NCBI GenBank assembly: GCA_014925825.1
Contig: JACGCK010000029.1
Span: 62,001 to 126,000 of the forward strand
From: Pholiota molesta
Taxonomy: Eukaryota > Basidiomycota > Agaricomycetes > Agaricales > Strophariaceae
Reading direction: 5' to 3'
DNA length: 64,000 nt
Shown in pieces: positions 10,218-19,821 of this stretch. Both the position numbers and the translations under genes were made by a program. Below the pieces are notes generated by a model that made no database searches, was not told the origin of the DNA, and worked only from the letters and a program-made list of their open reading frames with translations. Position 1 is the stretch's first letter; each line of letters opens with the position of its first letter.

Positions 10218-10238
10218 CTAGCTAAGCAGCAGCCTTCT

Positions 10239-13200
10239 GTGGAGGAGGTAGTCGATGAGGAGGACCTGCGTTTGCAGCAGGAAATTTCCTCTCGATCCCT
10301 GCCGAGTTCTGTGGATTCGGTTGTTACCCACATTAGTGCTTATGTTGAGGAGTCAGTGCCTCCTCGAAAGGGGGGGAGAGAGAGAGATACTCATAAAGCC
10401 AGTAAACCGCAGAAAAATCAGAAAAGCGTGAATAAGAAAAAATGCATGGACAAGGATGTTCAGGCGAAGGTGGAATATTGCCCGAAGAGGGAATATTGCC
10501 AACCTACATCTTCAAAGGTTAAAGTAGAAGACCTTGTCACTGACGAGATAGAAAACGAAATCTTGAGCGAGATTAATAGAGAAAAACGTAAAATACATCG
10601 GTCATTTTGGGAACGCCCAGTACCGAATCCGAGGTTAGACTGGGTTTACGACCCTCGTATGCCGCGAGAAATAAATCAATTAATGTATGACATGACAGCA
10701 TACAGAAGTCAAACGATAGTATCTACTAAAGATGGATATAGAGACCCATTCCCAGATGAAGTATCGGAATCAGTAAACTTTGACAAAATTTATCCAGAAT
10801 CTAGAAAGATTCGAAAGGATCATTTGAATAGAAAAAATCGTCTGCATACCGAAGCGGATGATATAAATAACATAAGTAGGCTCAGAGCGCGCTTTGAGAA
10901 ACCTAAGCCAAAAATAGCTCATAAGGCGCCTAGTGTAGAGATACGCGCCGCCAGGGATATTAAAGGGAAAGCTAGAGCTGTCCTAACAAAAGATGACATC
11001 CCTCAGCTGAGGGAACATTGGAGAAATGAATACGACGATATTGTAAATGGTACACCAAGTAAATTACCGCCATTCCGAGAGATAAATCATGAGATACATC
11101 TCATAGATGAAAACAGGAGGTATAACTACCATGCACCCAGATGCCCGCAATCTTTGCGAGCTGAATTTTATGAGAAACTGAATCGATATGTAACAGCTGG
11201 TTGGTGGACAGCGAATAGCGCAACACAAGCCGCACCATTGATGTGCATTCCCAAAAAAGATGGGAAGCTTAGAACTGTTGTCGATTGTCGGCAACGAAAT
11301 GACAACACTATAAAAGATGTTACTCCTTTGCCCGACCAGGAAATTATCCGTGAGGATGTTGCTCGGGCAAAATATAGATCTAAAATAGATCTAACTGATG
11401 CATACGAACAGGTCCGTATACGACCTGAGGACGTTCATAAGACTGCATTTAGTACAATTGCAGGAACTTATGTTAGCAATGTAATTCAAATTGGAGACTG
11501 TAACGCTCCAGCAACATTTCAACGCTTAATGACGTTTATTTTCAGGGATTGCATTGGGCGATTCTTACATGTGTACCTAGACAATATGTTCATATTCTCG
11601 GACACTATAGAAGATCATGAGAAATATCTCAAGATTATATTTGACCGGCTTCGCAAATATCAGCTGTACCTGAAGTGGGCTAAATGTGAACTGTATGCGG
11701 AAGAAATCGATTGCTTAGGCCATATGATCGATGATGAAGGTATTCATCCGGACACTGATAAACTGGATCGTATTCGCGGATGGCGAACACCACGTAATTA
11801 TAATGACATCCAACGATTTGTGGGATTAGTAAATTATGTGGGTAACTTTCTACCCAATATTTCGGTGTATTCTGGGCCATTGATGGCCATGACGCAAAAT
11901 GGGGTGCCCTTCCTTTGGCGCCCAATTCATCAGCGGTGCTTTGATATGATCAAGCACTTGTGTAGCAAGACACCGGTTTTACAACCGGTTAAGCCGGAAG
12001 AGACTGATCCAATTTGGGTGATATGTGATGCGTCTAAGTCAGGCATAGGGGCAATGTATGGACAGGGTCCTAGCTGGAATAATTGTCGGCCTGCCGGATT
12101 CATGTCCCGCAAATTTACAGCGGCACAGCATAATTATGCGGTGCATGAGTTGGAAACATTGGCGATCCTAGAGGCGTTAATGAAGTGGGAAGATAAACTG
12201 GTTGGATATAAGATCCACATCATTACAGATCATAAAGCATTAGAGTTCTTCAAAACTCAAAACACCTTGAGTTACCGTCAACGGAGGTGGATGGACTACC
12301 TCTCGAGATTTGACTTTGACATTACATATGTTAAGGGGGAATTGAATAAGGTCGCTGACTGTTTGTCGCGATACTACGAAAATGACACTCCCGCGGATGT
12401 GTACAAACCATATGAATATGTAAACGCAGATGTGCGTATTGATAAAAACGGTGATGATTTACCATTACAACGTTACAAGGAGGTGTTTGAGAACACTGAC
12501 TACATAAGAATGATGAATGAACCTAATGTTCGTAGAAGTAATAGATTACGACAAATACAGGATCGTGTTGAGGCACGCGAGAAAGAAGCCGCAGAGCTGA
12601 AGGGTGCGGATGATATGGCTATATCCGTGCAGGGGCCCGTGGTGACGACGATCTCACCAGCTGGGAAAGAAGTGGACCCCACACTTGGGGATACATTGGC
12701 GGACATTGTATCCCATCCGCCGCCTACAGAGGTCAAAGATGATATTTTTCTCGAGGCCGTAAAGCAGGGATACGCTTCAGATCGATTATTTAAGTTCGTT
12801 ATCGCGGATCCGGATAAATACCGTCAGTTTATACTGCGGGATGGGATTTTATATACACACAACCAAAACAATGACGAGGTGCTGTGTGTGCCTCAGGAAA
12901 ATAGAGATCTTGTTATGAAGATTGTGGACCAAGCTCATATTATTGTGGGTCACTTCTCTAAGCACAAGACTGCGAGCTATGTACGGCGGTGGTACTGGTG
13001 GCCTAGAATGGGAAAAGATATTGAGGCATGGTGTACGACATGTGTCACCTGTCAAGTTACCAAGGCATCGAACCGACAGCCTGCTGGGAAGTTGCATCCA
13101 CTGCCTATACCGACGAAGCCATGGGATTCGATAGGAATGGACTTTATTGGGCCATTCCCTGAGGCTAAGGGATTCAATTACCTTTGGGTAATAATATGTA

Positions 13201-14249
13201 GAATGACCAGCATGGTACATTTAGTGCCAGTTCACATGACAATGAAAGCGTCAGAGCTTTCATGGATTTACCGTCGCGAGATTGTACGGTTGCATGGGTT
13301 GCCAAGTACTATTGTGAGCGATCGGGATTCTAAGTTTACATCTAAGTGGTGGACTGAACTTCATAAAATCTTGGGTGCTAAGCTCTTGATGTCTACATCG
13401 TTTCACCCTCAGACGGATGGGCAGACAGAGCGTGCGAATCGGTCCATAGGACAGATATTCCACGCTACAGTGGCTCCTGATCAGAAGAATTGGGTGGATT
13501 GCATTGATATGACGGAGTTTGCGATCAATGCGAGCGTGTCGGAAACGACGAAGTACGCCCCGTTCGAGTTGAACGGTGGCTACCTTCCATCAATGATTAA
13601 GGAGGTAAAGGGTCGCGATGTTCCGAGGGGAGTTCGCGAGTTCGCGCGTACAGCGCTTGACAATTTGGCGCGCGCGCACGATGCGATAATAGAAGCGCGA
13701 GTATTCCAGACTGCACGGGCGAACAAAAAGCGCTCCGAGGAGCCAGTTTTGAATGTTGGAAGTTTGGTATTTTTGTCGATGGAGAACTTGAATCTTCCGA
13801 AGAATAGGACGCGCAAGCTGCGGCCGAAATTTATTGGGCCATATAAAGTGTTGAAGGCTTATCCAGACACCTCCACGTATGTGGTGGACCTCCCACCGAT
13901 TTTGCAGCGGCGTCGTGTTAAAAATACGTTTCACGTCTCGTTACTGAGGCCTTACCAGGCTTCGTCAGATGCGTTATTTCCTAATAGGGCAACTCCGGAG
14001 CCTTACGATTTTGGCGCTGGTGATGACCAGGAATGGTATGTGGACGAGATCGTCGGTCACCGCCGCAGCACGGCGGGGAAGCTCGAATACGAGATACGTT
14101 GGTCACTGGGAGATACTACCTGGGAACCTCACGAGGAGTGTAAGAACCTCGAGGCATTAGATCGGTATTTGGAACTTCACCGAGTGAAGTATCCATCGCA
14201 GTTGCCAAGGGCGCCTGAGGGCGTTGCCGTGCGGGATATGGCTCATTGA
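10239..14249 (+). CDS. pol: retroelement Pol: RT, RNase H, integrase, chromodomain
   Basis: 1336 residues, in frame with the protease beyond the TGA at 10215. RT (about residues 280-560) has SKIDLTDAYEQVRI, GDCNAPATFQRLM and the active site VYLDNMFIFS, where the second Asp of the usual YxDD is Asn. RNase H has VICDASKSGIGAMYG, AVHELETLAILEAL and TDHKALEFF. Integrase has an HHCC zinc region ending CTTCVTC and the catalytic D, D, E in MDFIGPF, SDRDSKF and TDGQTERAN. The tail holds a chromodomain (WYVDEIVGHRRST to YEIRWSLGDTTWEPHEE), which in chromoviruses guides insertion to marked chromatin. No stop or frameshift interrupts this frame. Confidence 0.95.
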   Translation: MEEVVDEEDLRLQQEISSRSLPSSVDSVVTHISAYVEESVPPRKGGRERDTHKASKPQKNQKSVNKKKCMDKDVQAKVEYCPKREYCQPTSSKVKVEDLVTDEIENEILSEINREKRKIHRSFWERPVPNPRLDWVYDPRMPREINQLMYDMTAYRSQTIVSTKDGYRDPFPDEVSESVNFDKIYPESRKIRKDHLNRKNRLHTEADDINNISRLRARFEKPKPKIAHKAPSVEIRAARDIKGKARAVLTKDDIPQLREHWRNEYDDIVNGTPSKLPPFREINHEIHLIDENRRYNYHAPRCPQSLRAEFYEKLNRYVTAGWWTANSATQAAPLMCIPKKDGKLRTVVDCRQRNDNTIKDVTPLPDQEIIREDVARAKYRSKIDLTDAYEQVRIRPEDVHKTAFSTIAGTYVSNVIQIGDCNAPATFQRLMTFIFRDCIGRFLHVYLDNMFIFSDTIEDHEKYLKIIFDRLRKYQLYLKWAKCELYAEEIDCLGHMIDDEGIHPDTDKLDRIRGWRTPRNYNDIQRFVGLVNYVGNFLPNISVYSGPLMAMTQNGVPFLWRPIHQRCFDMIKHLCSKTPVLQPVKPEETDPIWVICDASKSGIGAMYGQGPSWNNCRPAGFMSRKFTAAQHNYAVHELETLAILEALMKWEDKLVGYKIHIITDHKALEFFKTQNTLSYRQRRWMDYLSRFDFDITYVKGELNKVADCLSRYYENDTPADVYKPYEYVNADVRIDKNGDDLPLQRYKEVFENTDYIRMMNEPNVRRSNRLRQIQDRVEAREKEAAELKGADDMAISVQGPVVTTISPAGKEVDPTLGDTLADIVSHPPPTEVKDDIFLEAVKQGYASDRLFKFVIADPDKYRQFILRDGILYTHNQNNDEVLCVPQENRDLVMKIVDQAHIIVGHFSKHKTASYVRRWYWWPRMGKDIEAWCTTCVTCQVTKASNRQPAGKLHPLPIPTKPWDSIGMDFIGPFPEAKGFNYLWVIICRMTSMVHLVPVHMTMKASELSWIYRREIVRLHGLPSTIVSDRDSKFTSKWWTELHKILGAKLLMSTSFHPQTDGQTERANRSIGQIFHATVAPDQKNWVDCIDMTEFAINASVSETTKYAPFELNGGYLPSMIKEVKGRDVPRGVREFARTALDNLARAHDAIIEARVFQTARANKKRSEEPVLNVGSLVFLSMENLNLPKNRTRKLRPKFIGPYKVLKAYPDTSTYVVDLPPILQRRRVKNTFHVSLLRPYQASSDALFPNRATPEPYDFGAGDDQEWYVDEIVGHRRSTAGKLEYEIRWSLGDTTWEPHEECKNLEALDRYLELHRVKYPSQLPRAPEGVAVRDMAH

Positions 14250-14559
14250 GTCAGAATGAAAACAAAAATTTTTGGGGCCTTCCGCAGGGGGTCCCCACTG
14301 CCGGAATATCTGTATGGCGGATGCGTCCTATATATGGGGACGCGCTGGCGGGGGGTGGAACTCTTTGGTTTCACTTCGCCACTATCTCATCCCTATTATT
14401 GCACACTGTCTACGACATGTATCTCAGAGGCCGCGGATATCAGGGACATTCCCGGGGTCGCGGGCGCGGAGCGCCTCAGTTTTCAGGTATGAACTTCTGC
14501 ATGAGTTCATGTGGGGGGGAGAATAGAGGAATAATTTTCGAATTGTGAATTTTGTAGGC

Positions 14560-15843
14560 ATGTCTCGCCGAGACAGCGTTCACACAGTGACATCCCTCTC
14601 AGCGGGAAGTTCGCCACGTACCTACGGCGGACCATACAGTGGACCCGGTCCATACAGTGGACCACCCCAGTATCACGAAGAATGGAACTCAGGAGGGCAT
14701 CAGCAGTGGCAGCATCAAGGCCCACCGCGTCCACCGCCGAGGCCATATGACCTAATGACGGTTTCTAACCGCCTGTATGGTCCTCTACCTTCGGTGGAGC
14801 CTTACCGTGAGGCTTTGGCCTCTCAGCGGAGCAGCTATGCGGCCGCAGTTTCGAGCGCGCGCCCAGCTAAAAGAATGCGCGCTGAAACCAGAATCGCGCC
14901 TGTCGTGATCCAGTTTCCGGAACCACTTCCTGCAGTCGAACGGGGAGTTGCAGAGAGAGAGTATGTGGATGGTCAACGAGCGGAGCTCTTGACCGAGGCT
15001 TTACAAGGTGTGAAGCGACGCCTGGCGGGAGGCCTTCCAGAGAACGATCCTCCCAATGTAATTAAACCGTCTGCAAAGACTACGGACGTTGAATTGCAAA
15101 CATATCTTGATTACGATCGAGACATCATTCCAGCGCCGTCGCAAGGCGAGGACACAGCCCAGAAGCAGCATCGGGAGGCGTTGAACAATCATATATGGCG
15201 CAGAATGGCCGCCAGGTATGAGACCGACATAGAAATTGCTAAGAAGCGATACGCATTGGCAAGGGGGTTGATCGTAGTCGACCGCGATATCGAACGTCCC
15301 AACAATCTGTTCAACGTGGGTTATATATGGAGCCCAGTATTCTATTACAGGGCATCGAACACTGTACTCTACGGTGATTACGCGAACCGTGCAATCGAAC
15401 ATCTTCAATCCAAAGCCGACACGAAGTTCGAAATTACCGAACGTGATGTGGTTTATCGAATGGCCCCGCGAGGATATCCCCACAGGCCCTCAGAGATCGA
15501 GCGCTTGTTAGCCTTGGAGAACAATCCAGCGTCGGATCCAGCGGACCGTATAGGCGCTCACATCTTGCTGAGGTCGTTTTATATTGCGGTCAGCCGCATC
15601 GATCCTTCTTTGTATGACAGTTCCATGAGACGTATCATGGACCCCAAGGCCTATAACCCTGAGGCCTACCCGACATGTATGCGGAGTACAGACGAAATCC
15701 TCGAGTTCTGGACGATGCCGCCGAAGCAGGTTAGCCGAGACACCAATCGTAACGGCGGGTTTGGACTCAGCACACCCAGCGACCCATTCGATATCATAGA
15801 GTGGTGTCGATACTACTTGATCCACCACACAGTGGCACCGTGA
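14560..15843 (+). CDS. retroelement accessory ORF A (unknown function)
   Basis: About 427 residues from the ATG at 14560 (the frame opens at 14545), lying between pol and the 3' LTR. It starts with a Gly/Pro/Tyr/Ser-rich segment (GGPYSGPGPYSGPPQYHEEW), then a basic patch PAKRMRAETR that could be a nuclear localisation signal, then a mostly helical polar body. No signal peptide or membrane segment is visible, so it is not an obvious envelope protein. It overlaps ORF B, which is in the -1 frame, for about 40 bases; the two may be one protein split by a frameshift or by a sequence indel. I recognise no family. Confidence 0.65.
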   Translation: MSRRDSVHTVTSLSAGSSPRTYGGPYSGPGPYSGPPQYHEEWNSGGHQQWQHQGPPRPPPRPYDLMTVSNRLYGPLPSVEPYREALASQRSSYAAAVSSARPAKRMRAETRIAPVVIQFPEPLPAVERGVAEREYVDGQRAELLTEALQGVKRRLAGGLPENDPPNVIKPSAKTTDVELQTYLDYDRDIIPAPSQGEDTAQKQHREALNNHIWRRMAARYETDIEIAKKRYALARGLIVVDRDIERPNNLFNVGYIWSPVFYYRASNTVLYGDYANRAIEHLQSKADTKFEITERDVVYRMAPRGYPHRPSEIERLLALENNPASDPADRIGAHILLRSFYIAVSRIDPSLYDSSMRRIMDPKAYNPEAYPTCMRSTDEILEFWTMPPKQVSRDTNRNGGFGLSTPSDPFDIIEWCRYYLIHHTVAP

Positions 15844-15863
15844 ACGCCGTGAACGGAGTTACC

Positions 15864-16622
15864 ATGGACTACGGAGGCCGAGTTCGTATAGAGACTGTCT
15901 TCGGAGCTCGACTCGCTCGAATTCTCGGCCCAAAGGATGCGGGCGCGCGTGCGGCCTTCACATCTGAGTTTGCGTATCTGGCAGCGCGTCCAAATTTGTA
16001 CGCCGAACGTCTCGATGCGTACAACGCAGCCAATCCTGGAGCACCCTACCATCCGGCGGTTGGACCCCCATACGAGTTCATGCCGTCTGAATTGGGCACA
16101 TCTGAGTCCAAGAACTTCACGCTCGATGACTTATGCGAGTTCTTAATTAAAAATGGCGTTCCTGTAGCGCTAATTGATCACTGCTATGCATACGGCAGAC
16201 AGTATCTGGACAATGTGCTCTTCAATTTCGGACGCAAGGATGAAGTCACCGCCATTGATGACGAACGCATGGAGAGACTCAGGCAATACGGGGTACCTCC
16301 AACCATACCGGATTGGACGGGTTGGTTCAAGCCGTCGCTTGACGATGTTCGACGCCTCAAGTACTTCTATCACATGAACCCTCAGGCGTACGATCTTAAA
16401 GATCCTTACTGGCTGCGCTACGGATCCGACCACCTCCCTGTGATATTACGATCTCGCCCGGGGATACCAACGTTCACTCCTCATACGTGGGGGCAGCCGC
16501 ATGCTACAATCATTGGGCCTCAGCACGGTCATGATGCGGACGATGATATGGACGCAGAAGGAGAACCAGAGCAGCCGAGCGACACTCCAGAGCAGCCACA
16601 CGAGCCATTAGCAGCTCCTTAG
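15864..16622 (+). CDS. retroelement accessory ORF B (unknown function)
   Basis: About 252 residues from the ATG at 15864, 20 bases after the stop of ORF A; the frame is open back to 15801. It begins MDYGGRVRIETVFGARLARI, is polar throughout, and ends in an acidic Glu/Gln/Pro-rich tail (DDDMDAEGEPEQ). No membrane segments, zinc sites or known motifs. It could be translated by reinitiation, or be the C-terminal part of ORF A. The stop at 16620-16622 is followed by pyrimidine-rich DNA. Confidence 0.6.
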   Translation: MDYGGRVRIETVFGARLARILGPKDAGARAAFTSEFAYLAARPNLYAERLDAYNAANPGAPYHPAVGPPYEFMPSELGTSESKNFTLDDLCEFLIKNGVPVALIDHCYAYGRQYLDNVLFNFGRKDEVTAIDDERMERLRQYGVPPTIPDWTGWFKPSLDDVRRLKYFYHMNPQAYDLKDPYWLRYGSDHLPVILRSRPGIPTFTPHTWGQPHATIIGPQHGHDADDDMDAEGEPEQPSDTPEQPHEPLAAP

Positions 16623-16690
16623 AATTCTTTCTTTTTTCTTCGCTCTCCATTTTTCTGTTTCACTCAGCTGTTATTATGTCCACGGCGCTT

Positions 16691-16841
16691 ATGCTAACGC
16701 GTAGGCAGTGGGGATTTATTTACTTCACTCCTTCATTTTATTTCAAATACTTTTCGGCGCCTATGCTAACGCGTATGCACCAAGTTTGCACTATTGTTAT
16801 TAAACCTTATTTACCAAACTGGACTGTGGATGCTAACGCGT
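16691..16841 (+). promoter_or_regulatory. three copies of ATGCTAACGCGT (MCB-like boxes)
   Basis: The 12-mer ATGCTAACGCGT occurs exactly at 16691-16702, 16763-16774 and 16830-16841, spaced 72 and 67 bases. The first two share a longer match (GGCGC, then one base, then TATGCTAACGCGTA). Each contains ACGCGT, the MluI cell-cycle box bound by MBF in fungi. They lie in non-coding DNA between ORF B and the polypurine tract. Confidence 0.6.
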
Positions 16842-16921
16842 CACCGATAGTCGTTCTTTAATTATTGAATTTACATAACTAGTTTTTAACTTTTGTTCTT
16901 TTTCTTTCTTCTTTGGTTTTC

Positions 16922-16939
16922 AGATTGCGAACGCAATCT
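16922..16939. repeat. 18-base palindrome next to the polypurine tract
   Basis: AGATTGCG-AA-CGCAATCT: 8-base arms with a two-base centre, ending two bases before the polypurine tract. It could fold in RNA or bind a dimeric protein. Confidence 0.7.
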
Positions 16940-16940
16940 C

Positions 16941-16950
16941 AAAGGGGGTG
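16941..16950 (+). promoter_or_regulatory. polypurine tract (plus-strand primer)
   Basis: AAAGGGGGTG directly before the TGTAACGG start of the 3' LTR, in the position expected for plus-strand priming in LTR elements. Confidence 0.75.
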
Positions 16951-17130
16951 TGTAACGGGTACATACGACATCGTACTTACGTAATGCGCGAGGCCCATAT
17001 ATAAGGCTCGCGCAACCACCCTCACTCTTTAGTCTTTATTCTATCACTTCGTAGAACTACCAATATATTGGTTGGCTGGTTCTATTCGAGTGACCTAAGG
17101 ACTACCTACTACGGAACGGAAAGCGTTTCA
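16951..17130 (+). repeat. 3' LTR
   Basis: 180 bases, TGTAACGGGT to GCGTTTCA. It has the same TATA box and CCAATATATTGG palindrome as the 5' LTR, and 11 more bases near its start. The flanking base run after it is GCATC. Confidence 0.95.
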
Positions 17131-17186
17131 GCATCTTAGTTTGCACGAAAATTCGCTTTCCATGGCTGATCAAGTACGCACTTGCT

Positions 17187-17463
17187 CAATGGTGTTCAAG
17201 AAACACCCCAACTCACATATTTCAGCCTTCTGTTTCAGACGAGCCTCTACCCAGAGTTTCTATCTTCAACGTTGGGCAGACAAGCTCCAAGAGGATATGC
17301 CATGGTCCAAACGAGGCGCACCTCTTCTCCCGTCCGTCATTAACGTGTTGAGGTCCATCCAAGCGAAGGGATATATCGTTCAGGGCGTGGCATATGGACT
17401 GAAGGCGCAAATATCTTCATTCACACTGATGATGAAGAATGGATTACGAATGTCGACGTTTAG
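17187..17463 (+). pseudogene. remnant of an unknown protein gene beside the 3' LTR
   Basis: Two frames that look coding meet near 17343: one reads VSDEPLPRVSIFNVGQ and GPNEAHLFSRPSL, the other VHPSEGIYRSGRGIW and FIHTDDEEWITNV, then TAG at 17461. They join if one base is allowed for. The upstream part of such a gene is absent next to the 3' LTR, and no clear continuation lies left of the 5' LTR. I do not recognise the family. Confidence rests only on amino-acid composition and codon flow. Confidence 0.3.
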
Positions 17464-18155
17464 TGAGAATCGGGGTAATTGAATTGTACCGTACGCACTT
17501 GTACCTGTGTAGCGCATTGGATTTGGCGCCCATTGCCATCCTTCAACCTTCAGCGCTCAGCTTTGAGGCTTTCCCAAGGCTTTCTTGAGCTAACTTTGAG
17601 CTACCAATGTGCTCGTGTTATAGCTATCCTGAGCTGATACCTGAGCTTATTATGTTAACCAAAGTTAGGCATGCCAATGGATCCATTTTCCATCGTCACC
17701 TTAATGGGTCCAATTTAGTATTATTGTCGTACAAGAAAAGGGAAGAGATTACATAGATCCAAAGAAACGGCAGCGTAAGGAAGTAAAGAGATATAGACAT
17801 CCGCAACAGGCTACGAGTAAAGCGTGTACATCGCAACCCTTCTACGCAAAATGACAAGCAAGGAAGGAACGAGTACGATAACAACACAGCGCTCGAGCGA
17901 GGGAAGGACAAGAAGTCGAAGCACTAGCAGGAAAAGGAAAGGAGGGGGAAAAAATAGGCGCGTACAACAACAAACAGTAAAACCTTACATATATCCACCA
18001 TCCAATACCGATATCTATCTGACATGTTACAACCGCCAGCCGCCTCCATTTCGCAGAAGACCGCCAGCGGAAAAGTGTCCGATCCACGCGATCCAAGGCT
18101 CGACGCGAAGAAAAAGCAACGCGAGAAGTCCAGCCCCGCCGTCCAGTCCAACGCT

Positions 18156-19821
18156 TCAAAATCCCCAAACCTCACGCTCGCGCCTGCGTCGTCGCGTTCT
18201 GGTTCTCCACATCCCCGCGGGCGCGCGCGCCAAGCTGAGCCCGCGCAGGAACCCAGGGCGCAACGACGACAGCCCCGTGCTGCGCGTCTCCGCCACGGGC
18301 GGCGCAGCCGCGCTATTGGTATTCGCCGCCGCGTGGGTGTGCGCGGGGTCCGGCACCGCGGGCAGGCCCTCGTCCTCCGTCCCAGAGCCCTCGCCCTCCT
18401 TGCTGTGCTCCGAGACCGGAGGCGGGACGGTCGTCAGCCGCAGCATCGAGGTATACGCTGTCGAAACAGATCAATTATCAGCCCATCCACGAACGGGATA
18501 CGACGCAGGTTCAAACGACTCACGCTGTCGGCACACAGGACAGAACCAGCCCTTCGCCTTCCGCTTCCGCCGCTGCGTCGCCGCAGGCGTCGGCGCGAGA
18601 CCCACAGCCGCGGGCCCGCCGCGCCAGGTGCGCCGTCCTCGCCCGCCGCGCCCGCGCCCGCGGGCTCCGCCGCCTGCGTGATGTTCCCGCCCGCGCCGAA
18701 CTCGACCATGTTCAGCGCGCACTCCTTGCACGCGACGAGGTGGCGGCACGGGAGCAGGACGACCTCGCGCGCGGACGACAGGCAGAGCAGGCACTCGGAC
18801 TGCGGGTCGTCGTCGTCCGCGATGGGCGGCGCCGCCTGGCCCTCTTCCGGGGGGTACGTGTGCGTCTGCGAGACGATGACCGGCGGAGAGGGGGTAGAGG
18901 TGCCGCTGTGGCTTGAGGAGGTGAGGCCGAAGATTTCATGTAGATGGAAGGTATGGGGACCGATCTATGGTAAGGTATTGCTCAATATTCTGCCCACATG
19001 AAATGAAGGAGACTCACCGTGGCCTCTCGCTTGACAACCTTCACCACAAACGGCCTGCTGTCCTCATCAGACTCAGCGCCCTCCGCTGCCTCCGTTGCGA
19101 CCTTTGGACCCAGGCGTACGATATGCAGATACGTGATCTGCTCGTTAGGCGACGCCAACTCGGTGCCCTGCTCATCGAGGGCCGCGAGCCGGATCGTCAC
19201 CTTGACACCTTCTTCCGGTTCATCTTTTGCGCCTGCCTTCCCAGATTTCCCTGCGACTGCTTCCTGTAAATTTACAGGCTCGGCATCGACGACTGCCAGC
19301 GCCGGGCCAGAAATACTGCGATTGTGGCCCCGTTTCCGGAAGTGGAAATGTGTGAACCGCCGGCGGCCGTGGCTACGTCCATTGCCTTCTGTGGAAGGCG
19401 ACGTGAGGAGGTCCCCAGACGACGACGCCTCTGCGACAGCTGGAAGTTCTGGTGAAGACATTTCGGGTGGGGGACTCTGGTCATGGGTAGTATGTTCAAA
19501 GCGGCCCAATTCGAGCATAGCACCTTCCTCTAACTTGAGATGGTTCCCGAATCCACCGTCGACAACAGTGTCGAAGACAAGGAGCTTAGAAAGAGGGTAA
19601 TGTGAGGAGGTCGGGGGAGCATCGGGATGGTTTTTGGGAAGAAAGACATGGACGTAGATTCCACATTTTGGGGCATCGCAATCGTATTCAAATTCCAGCC
19701 CATGATGATGTTGGTCAGCGATATCTGGGGTGTCATCATGCACTGAGGTCAAAGGTGATAGTCGCAAAGTCGGTCGTTTAAGATTAACAAGGGCTTGAAG
19801 TGTCGTGGTTGGTTGTGAAGG
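18156..19821 (-). CDS. RING E3 ubiquitin ligase, MGRN1/RNF157-like
   Basis: Exons 19821-19018, 18964-18524 and 18457-18156; an upstream first exon is likely because 19821 follows a TTTAG acceptor. The substrate-binding half has LRLSPLTSV, YDCDAPKCGIYVHVF and VVDGGFGNHLKLEEGA, then FVVKVVKREAT joined to IGPHTFHLHEIFGL. The RING has CLLCLSS, LPCRHLVACKEC and, after a Gly/Ala linker, WFCPVCRQ joined across an intron to PYTSMLRL. This order is the hallmark of mahogunin-type ligases. The linker between the two RING halves (about 18596-18610) changes frame by one base in a very GC-rich run, with no usable intron, so a sequence indel is the likely cause. The tail is Ser/Ala/Pro-rich. Confidence 0.8.

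Larger units (their letters stand above)
6590..17130 (+). mobile_element. Ty3/gypsy chromovirus LTR retrotransposon with extra 3' ORFs
   Basis: A 10.5 kb element bounded by LTRs at 6590-6758 and 16951-17130, identical over about 164 bases. The order inside is a Gag-like N-terminal ORF, Gag with zinc knuckle, protease, RT, RNase H, integrase and C-terminal chromodomain, then two overlapping ORFs of unknown function, pyrimidine-rich DNA and a polypurine tract. RT before integrase plus a chromodomain places it among the chromoviruses. LTR identity and long open frames suggest recent insertion. No 5-base target duplication is visible (left flank TAATC, right flank GCATC), and the left LTR lacks 11 bases found in the right one. 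No TGG-starting tRNA primer site follows the left LTR. Confidence 0.95.
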
